Assembly: GCA_964354445.1 (NCBI GenBank)
Contig: CAYGZT010000013.1
Location: 1 to 5,144 of the forward strand
Source: CAYGZT01 sp964354445
Lineage (GTDB): Bacteria; Patescibacteriota; Minisyncoccia; UBA6257; JAGOQP01
DNA length: 5,144 nt
Direction: 5' to 3'
Part shown: positions 1 through 4,888 of the stretch, in pieces
Position numbering within the stretch: the stretch's first letter is position 1
Layout: the number at the start of each line of letters is the position of its first letter
Position numbers and translations under genes: made by a program
The notes under the pieces: model-generated
What the model saw: only the letters and a program-made list of their open reading frames with translations
Databases searched by the model: none
What the model was told of the DNA's origin: nothing

Positions 1-1
1 C

Positions 2-169
2 GAGCAGAAGTCGGTAGCGGAACCGGTCGAGCGAGTCGAGTCGGATGCCGGGACGCGTACCGAGCCGCTCCACACGCCGGAAACATCACAGAAGTTGATG
101 TGCCTCGGCATCTCGACAGGTCCCGACATGGGGAGAAAGATAAGGAGGTGGAGGAAGGGAAAGAAGTAA
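2..169 (+). CDS. Possible C-terminal tail of an upstream gene (5' end outside window)
   Basis: An open frame enters from the window edge and stops at TAA 167-169. It would encode 55 residues: an acidic, Pro/Thr/Ser-rich stretch followed by a strongly basic end (MGRKIRRWRKGKK). I recognise no family. Support is positional: the stop lies 25 nt before a terminator-like hairpin (195-227), and third codon positions are mostly G or C, as in the genes downstream. Against it, 56 codons without a stop is weak evidence in GC-rich DNA, the tail uses several AGG codons, and another + frame is open from 1 to a TGA at 247-249. The region also contains complementary segments (35-49 with 107-117), so a structured RNA is an alternative. 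Confidence 0.3.
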   Translation, partial: EQKSVAEPVERVESDAGTRTEPLHTPETSQKLMCLGISTGPDMGRKIRRWRKGKK

Positions 170-194
170 ACGACAGCTGCACCCGACGGCTCAC

Positions 195-227
195 GCAGAA
201 ACGAAAGCGCGGGCCGTTTTGCTTTTT
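195..227 (+). terminator. Rho-independent terminator-like hairpin upstream of pheS
   Basis: Left arm 195-203 pairs with right arm 215-222 through eight base pairs, with G198 bulged. The loop is 204-214 and a run of five T follows (223-227). It would end transcription arriving from upstream, after the possible stop at 167-169. The bulge and the 11-nt loop make it only moderately strong, and the T-tract is short. Confidence 0.5.
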
Positions 228-247
228 AGGAGCTCTTTCCGTACAAT
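219..247 (+). promoter_or_regulatory. Candidate sigma-70-type promoter for pheS
   Basis: A -10-like hexamer TACAAT (242-247, one mismatch to TATAAT) follows a -35-like TTGCTT (219-224, matching the TTG of TTGACA) with a 17-nt spacer. Transcription would begin near 254, leaving a leader of about 30 nt before the pheS ATG. The -35 box lies in the 3' arm and T-tract of the terminator-like hairpin, so the two elements overlap. The -10 is good and the -35 is weak. It is the only promoter-like pair I see ahead of the gene run. Confidence 0.5.
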
Positions 248-282
248 GAAAAATAACTCCTTTCGGTTACCGGTCGACGCGT

Positions 283-1401
283 ATGATAGATATTGAGAAG
301 CTGAAAGAAAGAGCACTGTCGGAACTGGAAAAAATTTCGGACGTGCGAGCGCTCGAGATATTTCGCGTCGCGTATCTTGGCCGCAAGAGTGGCCGGCTCA
401 CCGCTGTGTTGAAATCCTTGAAGCATTTGGCGATGGAAAAGCGGCGCCGCGTTGGTTTTGTCGCAAACGAATTTAGAAAAGAACTCGAGATACTTATTGA
501 GAGGAAGAAAGCCGCTCTTACCGACGACAGGAAAGATGCTGCGGTTGACGTAACCCGTCCGCACCGAAGAATTACGGTGGGGCGCCTCCATCCGCTGACG
601 ATTGTTGAGCAGGACATCAGACGAATTTTCTTGTCGCTTGGGTTTTCATCGGTTGAAGGACCGGAAATCGAGACGGAGTACTACAACTTTGATGCGCTCA
701 ACATCCCCGCGGACCATCCTGCGCGGGAAATGTGGGATACGCTGTGGCTTTCAGCCACAGCGTCGCGGATGAACGCGGATAAGACGCAGATAGACGCAGA
801 TAAAAACATCCGCGTGCATCAGCGTACCAATCAGAGTGAATCTGCGTTATTACTGCGGACGCACACTTCTCCGATGCAGGTGCGGTATATGGAAACGCAC
901 CGGCCGCCGTTTCAAATCATCGTTCCGGGGCGGGTATTCCGCAACGAAGCCACCGACGCGTCGCATGAAGTTAACTTCTATCAGATAGAAGGGCTGATGG
1001 TGGGAGAACATGTGTCGTTGGCCAACTTCATGTACGTGATGGATGAGTTTTTCAAACGGTTCTTTCGAAGAAACGTTGCGGTGCGATACCGGCCCAGCTA
1101 CTTTCCGTTCGTGGAGCCGGGGTTGGAAATAGACGTCAAAATAGGCCAAAAGTCAAAAGTCTCTCCTTCTCTGAAACTGGAGCGGGCGGACAAAAGTAAA
1201 AAATCCGAGTGGCTGGAAATTGCAGGGGCGGGAATGGTACACCCCAACGTCTTTGTTGCTGCCGGCTACGACCCCCGCCGCGTGAAAGGGTTCGCATTCG
1301 GATTTGGGATGGACCGGCTCGCTATGATTCGCTATCACATCAGCGACATCCGCCTGTTTTATTCGGGAGATTTGAGATTTATCAATCAACCCTACAGGTA
1401 A
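283..1401 (+). CDS. pheS: Phenylalanyl-tRNA synthetase alpha subunit (PheS), with in-frame insertions
   Basis: This is the catalytic subunit of cytosolic class II PheRS, which charges tRNA-Phe with phenylalanine using ATP as an (alpha-beta)2 complex with PheT. Residues 1 to about 85 form the charged helical arm expected to bind tRNA. The catalytic core follows: HPLT near 100, FDALNIPADHPAR, the substrate-binding strand RTHTSP (192-197), motif 2 GRVFRNEATDASHE (216-229) with YQIEG (Q234, E236), and motif 3 GFAFGFGMDRL. A338 aligns with E. coli Ala294 of the Phe pocket. At 372 residues it is longer than E. coli PheS (327), largely because of two expansions: residues 157-188, where a palindromic repeat array is inserted, and residues 287-308. 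All catalytic motifs are intact, so it is probably functional. The ATG at 283 is the only start after an in-frame TGA at 247-249. No Shine-Dalgarno is visible. pheT begins 9 nt after the stop. Confidence 0.97.
   Translation: MIDIEKLKERALSELEKISDVRALEIFRVAYLGRKSGRLTAVLKSLKHLAMEKRRRVGFVANEFRKELEILIERKKAALTDDRKDAAVDVTRPHRRITVGRLHPLTIVEQDIRRIFLSLGFSSVEGPEIETEYYNFDALNIPADHPAREMWDTLWLSATASRMNADKTQIDADKNIRVHQRTNQSESALLLRTHTSPMQVRYMETHRPPFQIIVPGRVFRNEATDASHEVNFYQIEGLMVGEHVSLANFMYVMDEFFKRFFRRNVAVRYRPSYFPFVEPGLEIDVKIGQKSKVSPSLKLERADKSKKSEWLEIAGAGMVHPNVFVAAGYDPRRVKGFAFGFGMDRLAMIRYHISDIRLFYSGDLRFINQPYR
739..763 (+). repeat. Perfect 11-bp hairpin at the pheS insertion junction
   Basis: Arm 739-749 (ACGCTGTGGCT) is exactly complementary to arm 753-763 (AGCCACAGCGT) across a three-base loop TTC. 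The left arm encodes the conserved PheS residues T-L-W-L (DTLWL, like DTFWF in E. coli). The right arm is the first part of the inserted, non-conserved segment. The insertion therefore starts with an inverted copy of the flanking host codons, as a template-switch or snap-back event would leave. It directly adjoins the repeat array at 763-847. No T-tract follows, so it is not a terminator. Confidence 0.85.
763..847 (+). repeat. Palindromic array of ACGCNGAT-type units inserted in frame in pheS
   Basis: Four direct units lie at 763-770, 773-780, 784-791 and 794-801 (TCGCGGAT, ACGCGGAT, ACGCAGAT, ACGCAGAT). Four inverted units lie at 808-815, 818-825, 830-837 and 840-847 (ATCCGCGT, ATCAGCGT, ATCAGAGT, ATCTGCGT). 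Unit spacing is 10-12 nt on both sides of a centre near 804, so the array is close to a mirror image and could fold as one long imperfect hairpin. It stays in frame, has no stop, and is translated as PheS residues of about 161-189, including NADKTQIDADK. E. coli PheS has only about four residues between DTFWF and LLRTQTS. From memory, similar repeats occur in dispersed copies in many bacterial and candidate-phylum genomes; this was not checked. The best-known analogue is the Rickettsia palindromic elements, which also insert in frame in genes. Confidence 0.85.
1141..1206 (+). repeat. Second in-frame expansion in pheS with AAAAGTC repeats
   Basis: Between the conserved EIDV and WLEIAGAGMVHP, this segment encodes about 22 Lys/Ser-rich residues (287-308), where E. 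coli PheS has a turn about 18 residues shorter. The DNA has two tandem copies of AAAAGTC (1148-1154 and 1155-1161), and CAAAAGT recurs at 1191-1197, so repeats of the same short word bracket the extra sequence. It may be slippage, a small insertion, or simply a lineage-specific surface loop. PheS proteins are known to vary at this position. Confidence 0.45.
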
Positions 1402-1410
1402 TGGCTTGGT

Positions 1411-3360
1411 ATGAAATTCTCCTACTCGTATCTTAAACAGCTGGTGCCCTCAGTCAGGAACAAAGAGCACCTTCGTGAACTTCTTTCGGGAAAGGTGTTT
1501 GAGGTCGAAGGTTTCTCGGGTGATACCGTCGACGTTGCAGTACCTCCCAATCGTTTTTCTGATGCCTCGGGCCACTGGGGACTGGCGCGGGAAATCGCGG
1601 CCGCGATGGGAAAGATGTTTAAAGAACCGGCACTTCCTAAACTTCCGGCGCCGTCAAAAAAAACCGTGGCGATTCAGGTACAAAACACCGGTCTCTGCCC
1701 GCGCTACATCGGAGCACGGTTTCGTGACGTTACAGTCGGATCCGCTCCCGCGTTCATACGGAGGACGCTTGCTGCGTGCGGCGTTCAGTCCATCAATAAC
1801 GTCGTGGATATACTCAATTATGTGATGCTGGAGATTGGACAGCCCATGCACGCTTTCGATGCGGCAAAATTAAGCGGCGCGCGTATTGTGGTGCGCAAAG
1901 CCAAAAAAAGAGAGACCATAACGACGTTGGATAACAAAAAGGTCCGGCTGACTCCCGATATACTGGTAATCGCGGACGCGCACGAGCCGCTGGCAATCGC
2001 CGGCATCAAAGGAGGTACGAAAGCCGGTATCGGTAGAAAGACCGCTGATATCATCGTCGAGTCGGCGAATTTTGACGCGCTCTCAATATACAAAACATCG
2101 CGACTCATCGGCATTACCACCGATGCGTCGGCGCGATTTTCGAGAAAACTCTCACCCTTGCTCGCTGGAGTCGGTATGGCGCGCTCACGCCAGCTGCTCG
2201 AGCGTCATACCGGAGCGTGTTTTGAGGGATGGGTTGATATATCTTCCGCCAAACTTTCCAAAACGGTGCTGAAGTTTGACATGGAACGATTCCGGGATTT
2301 TTCAGGCGTTGAAATGAAACAAACGGAGGTGATGACGCACCTTCAACATGTGGGATGCAAGATTATTGTCGGCAGGCAGTCGCTGCAGGAAGAGACATTT
2401 CTGGTTGAAGCGCCGCCGCTGCGGCAGGACATCGAACACTTTGAGGATCTTGCGGAGGAGGTATTGCGGCTGCATGGGTTTGACAACATACCGCCTCAAT
2501 CTCCCCATATGGTTCTGAAAGCTTCCGAATATGAGGGAGCCATTGCGTTCAAGGATAAAGTCCGCCAGGTTGTTGCGGCAGCGGGTTACTCGGAAGTGAT
2601 ACTACCTTCCTTTGCCGTGCCGAAGAGTAGGGGTGCGATTGAGGTGCTCAATCCGCCCAGCAGCAACACGCAGTTTTTGCGTACGGCGCTCTGGCACGGC
2701 CTTGAGGATGCATGCGCACATAACCTCAAGCACGCCCAGACGGTCAGGATTTTTGAGATCGGACGCGTCTTTGAAAAGAACAAAAACGCCGTCATGGAGC
2801 GAGAGCATTGTGCGCTGGCGTGTGCCATTTCGGGAAAGATTCCGCACTCATTTTTTGAACTCAAGGGAATCGTGGTTTCACTCCTTGCGGCGCTCGGTCT
2901 GACCGACTGGGAGTTTGTTGCCAGCGATGACGGTCTGGGGGCTGCCATTAAAGTATCCGACAGAAATATCGGGAGTATGGGTTTCCTTTCGTTCAAGAAA
3001 GGAAGCGGTGCGTACGCGGAACTTGACGCCCAGACGCTTTTTGAAATTGAGGAAGGGGAGTACGAGTACACTCCAATCCCGAGATTTCCGGCGGTCGAGC
3101 GGGACATCTCGGCAGTGGTCACCGAAAGTCATCGCGTCGGGGAGATGGTGCGTGCGATGCAGCTTGTGGACATGCACCTCATCCGCGACGTGGATTTGGT
3201 TGATGAGTTTGGAGATCCGCGCGACAACACGCGCACGACACTCACGTTCCGTATCGTGTTTCAATCCGATAAGCGCACGCTGACCGATAAAGAAGTCAAT
3301 GCACTGATGAAAAAGGTTGAGCGGGAACTCAAATATAAATTTAATGTCACGGTAAAGTAA
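1411..3360 (+). CDS. pheT: Phenylalanyl-tRNA synthetase beta subunit (PheT), lacking the EMAP-type tRNA-binding domain
   Basis: This is the non-catalytic partner of PheS, providing editing of mischarged Tyr-tRNA-Phe and tRNA recognition. Domains visible: a B1 fragment (1-37) joined directly to its second half (38-75, TVDVAVPPNRFSD); the B3/B4 editing module (about 85-265, with VVDILNYVMLEIGQPMHAFD and GITTDASARF); B5 (about 285-362, with PPLRQDIEHFEDLAEEVLR, where D340, D346, E349 and E350 have the spacing of the E. coli Mg site); the synthetase-like B6/B7 core (about 375-550); and a C-terminal FDX-ACB anticodon-binding domain (about 555-649, from PIPRFPAVERDIS). At 649 residues it is about 146 shorter than E. 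coli PheT (795). Most of the difference is the missing OB-fold B2 domain of roughly 110 residues, normally inserted after EV-G near residue 37. The frame is unbroken, so this is a clean domain absence. The ATG lies 9 nt after pheS with only a weak AGG upstream, which suggests translational coupling. Confidence 0.97.
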   Translation: MKFSYSYLKQLVPSVRNKEHLRELLSGKVFEVEGFSGDTVDVAVPPNRFSDASGHWGLAREIAAAMGKMFKEPALPKLPAPSKKTVAIQVQNTGLCPRYIGARFRDVTVGSAPAFIRRTLAACGVQSINNVVDILNYVMLEIGQPMHAFDAAKLSGARIVVRKAKKRETITTLDNKKVRLTPDILVIADAHEPLAIAGIKGGTKAGIGRKTADIIVESANFDALSIYKTSRLIGITTDASARFSRKLSPLLAGVGMARSRQLLERHTGACFEGWVDISSAKLSKTVLKFDMERFRDFSGVEMKQTEVMTHLQHVGCKIIVGRQSLQEETFLVEAPPLRQDIEHFEDLAEEVLRLHGFDNIPPQSPHMVLKASEYEGAIAFKDKVRQVVAAAGYSEVILPSFAVPKSRGAIEVLNPPSSNTQFLRTALWHGLEDACAHNLKHAQTVRIFEIGRVFEKNKNAVMEREHCALACAISGKIPHSFFELKGIVVSLLAALGLTDWEFVASDDGLGAAIKVSDRNIGSMGFLSFKKGSGAYAELDAQTLFEIEEGEYEYTPIPRFPAVERDISAVVTESHRVGEMVRAMQLVDMHLIRDVDLVDEFGDPRDNTRTTLTFRIVFQSDKRTLTDKEVNALMKKVERELKYKFNVTVK

Positions 3361-3384
3361 CATACAACAGTAACAACTCAAGGT

Positions 3385-4404
3385 ATGAAAATTGCCATCA
3401 ATGGATTCGGTCGCATCGGGAGATTGTTTTTCCGGCAGGCGTTTAATAATCCCGACTGTGAAATAATTGCCATCAATGATCTGGGCAGCGTTGAAAACCT
3501 TGCATATCTTCTCAAGTACGACACAATCTACCGCACCTGGGACGCTGACGTGAAGGCGGATGCGAAACGCTCGACGCTCATCGTCAACGACAGAGAAATC
3601 CAGTTTCTGCAGGAAAAGAACCCGCTTCAGCTTCCATGGAAGAAACTTGAAATTGACGTTGTCGTTGAATCAACTGGAGCATTCGAGTCGTTTGAGAAAG
3701 CGAAAACACATCTTGATGCGGGGGCAAAGCGTGTGCTTCTGACGGCGCCTGCCAAAGACGGTGACGGAGCGTTGGGGCAAACGGTGCTGTTGGGGATCAA
3801 CGAGGAAAAACTTTCGGCGTGCCAGATCTCGTCGAATGCGTCGTGCACCACCAACGCCGCCTCGCCGGTTATGGCGGTACTCTCAAAAAATCCCGGCATT
3901 CTCAAAGCGGTGCTGGACACGGTACATGCATACACCGCTACTCAGAGCATCGTCGACGGACCGGTGAAAGGGGAGGACCTGAGGCGCGGACGAGCGGCTG
4001 CGCAAAACATTGTTCCTTCAACCACTGGCGCGGCGCTTGCGGTAACGCGCGCGCTGAGCGAGCTTTCGGGAAAATTCGACGGCATTGCGCTGCGCGTGCC
4101 GGTCGCCTGCGGCTCGATTGCCGACATCACGTTCGTCGCCGCGCGAAAGACGTCGGTGGAAGAAATCAACGCCATTCTCAAAAAGGCAGCAGCATCGGAG
4201 CAGTGGCAGGGGATTCTTAAGGTTACGGATGACCCCATCGTCTCCTCCGATATCGTCGGCGAGCCTTACAGCGCGATTGTCGACCTGAAATTCACCAAAG
4301 TCGTCGACGGCGACCTGGTCAAAGTGCTGTCCTGGTACGACAACGAGTGGGGATACGCGGCAACGCTGGTGAAACACCTGATGAAAATCAAGGAGGTTCT
4401 ATAG
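3385..4404 (+). CDS. gap: Glyceraldehyde-3-phosphate dehydrogenase, type I
   Basis: It catalyses the phosphorylating oxidation of glyceraldehyde-3-phosphate to 1,3-bisphosphoglycerate in glycolysis, in the cytosol as a tetramer. It is 339 residues, normal for the family. The N-terminal Rossmann motif is NGFGRIGR (6-13). D32 in AINDL is the acidic residue that favours NAD+ over NADP+. The active site SNASCTTN contains the catalytic C154, and H181 in DTVHAYTATQ lies 27 residues later, the same spacing as C149/H176 in well-studied enzymes. The S-loop and phosphate-site segment RRGRAAAQNIVPSTTGAA and the C-terminal SWYDNEWGY are intact. HAYTATQ-IVDGP replaces the more usual HAYTGDQ-LLD; this looks lineage-specific. 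The ATG follows pheT by 24 nt, with AAGG too close to act as a normal Shine-Dalgarno. No promoter or terminator is evident between pheT and gap. Confidence 0.97.
   Translation: MKIAINGFGRIGRLFFRQAFNNPDCEIIAINDLGSVENLAYLLKYDTIYRTWDADVKADAKRSTLIVNDREIQFLQEKNPLQLPWKKLEIDVVVESTGAFESFEKAKTHLDAGAKRVLLTAPAKDGDGALGQTVLLGINEEKLSACQISSNASCTTNAASPVMAVLSKNPGILKAVLDTVHAYTATQSIVDGPVKGEDLRRGRAAAQNIVPSTTGAALAVTRALSELSGKFDGIALRVPVACGSIADITFVAARKTSVEEINAILKKAAASEQWQGILKVTDDPIVSSDIVGEPYSAIVDLKFTKVVDGDLVKVLSWYDNEWGYAATLVKHLMKIKEVL
4390..4397 (+). promoter_or_regulatory. Strong Shine-Dalgarno-like AAGGAGGT, displaced from the rpiB start
   Basis: AAGGAGGT is a full anti-16S match inside the last codons of gap (Ile-Lys-Glu-Val). 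The rpiB ATG is at 4422, 24 nt beyond its end, which is much more than the usual 5-10 nt. No ATG, GTG or TTG lies at the normal spacing. Immediately after it is a 9-nt near-perfect tandem repeat, AGGTTCTAT (4394-4402) then AGGTTCTAA (4403-4411), which contributes to the long spacing. It may assist reinitiation on rpiB or be coincidental coding sequence. Confidence 0.3.
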
Positions 4405-4421
4405 GTTCTAAAAATTTCACG

Positions 4422-4886
4422 ATGCTGATCTATATCGCTTCAGACCATCGGGGATTTGCGCTCAAGGAAGAGCTCAAGAAGTTTCTTGGTGGTCTTGCGT
4501 ACGAAGTTGTTGATTTCGGGAACAAGCAGTTTGTGGACGGTGATGATTATGTTGATTTCGGCGGGGAACTGGTAAAAACCTTGAGCCGCGATCCGGCAAT
4601 GGCACGCGGGATTCTTCTGTGCGGGTCGGGTGTGGGGATGTGCATTGTCGCCAACAAATTCCGCAACATCCGCGCCGCACTCTGTTTTTCCCCGGACCAT
4701 GCGATGGCTGCGCGCAACGATGACGACGCGAACGTACTGGTTCTTCCCGCGGACTTTATTGACCAGGAGACTGCACGCAGAATTGTTGCGGTGTGGTTGC
4801 AGACGCCGTTTTCGCGGGATCCGCGTCACGCGCGGCGTCTCAAAAAAATAGAGGACGTGGAAAAACGCACCACTAACGTTCTGTAG
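4422..4886 (+). CDS. rpiB: Ribose-5-phosphate isomerase B (RpiB/LacAB family)
   Basis: It is predicted to interconvert ribulose-5-phosphate and ribose-5-phosphate in the non-oxidative pentose phosphate pathway, as a cytosolic dimer. It is 154 residues, close to the family's usual 145-155. Motifs: IASDHRGFALKEEL at the N-terminus (D8, H9), GILLCGSGVGMCIVANKFRNIRAAL with C67 at the position of the E. coli catalytic Cys, and DDDANVLVLPADFI. The residue matching the E. coli ring-opening His (HNDTNVL) is Asp here (D100 in NDDDANV), so the ring-opening step must differ or the substrate may not be exactly ribose-5-phosphate. A sugar-phosphate isomerase of the LacA/LacB type is the alternative, but an rpe-like neighbour favours a pentose role. 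The start at 4422 gives the family N-terminus; the in-frame ATG at 4347 would overlap gap and add 25 non-homologous residues. The stop is 1 nt short of abutting the next gene's upstream dinucleotide. Confidence 0.92.
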   Translation: MLIYIASDHRGFALKEELKKFLGGLAYEVVDFGNKQFVDGDDYVDFGGELVKTLSRDPAMARGILLCGSGVGMCIVANKFRNIRAALCFSPDHAMAARNDDDANVLVLPADFIDQETARRIVAVWLQTPFSRDPRHARRLKKIEDVEKRTTNVL

Positions 4887-4888
4887 CG

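Noticed and set aside
1..249. Alternative open + frame from 1 to the TGA at 247-249
   Set aside because: It is rich in Arg, Gly, Ser and Cys like a shadow frame, and it runs through the terminator-like hairpin and the promoter -10. The frame ending at 169 fits the context better.
1..282. tRNA, tmRNA, RNase P RNA or a T-box leader upstream of pheS
   Set aside because: No T-loop GTTCRA, CCA-type end, tmRNA tag or RNase P core motif is visible, and the predicted pheS leader of about 30 nt is too short for a T-box or Phe-rich attenuator.
763..847. Short regularly spaced repeats considered as a CRISPR array
   Set aside because: Units are 8 nt with 2-4-nt gaps, half are inverted, and the whole stretch is translated in pheS. 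There are no 20-40-nt spacers.
1401..1403. ATG overlapping the pheS stop as a possible pheT start
   Set aside because: It is not in frame with pheT. The in-frame ATG at 1411 gives the conserved MKFS start.
2586..3122. 178-codon open frame on the - strand
   Set aside because: It lies wholly within pheT, is antisense to conserved domains, is Ser/Ala-rich without family motifs, and is best explained by GC-rich codon use on the + strand.
3361..3384. Possible promoter or terminator between pheT and gap
   Set aside because: The 24-nt gap has no hairpin, no T-tract and no convincing -35/-10 pair.
4347..4421. Upstream in-frame ATG for rpiB adding 25 residues
   Set aside because: It would overlap the end of gap by 58 nt and add a non-homologous segment. 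The ATG at 4422 gives the standard RpiB N-terminus.
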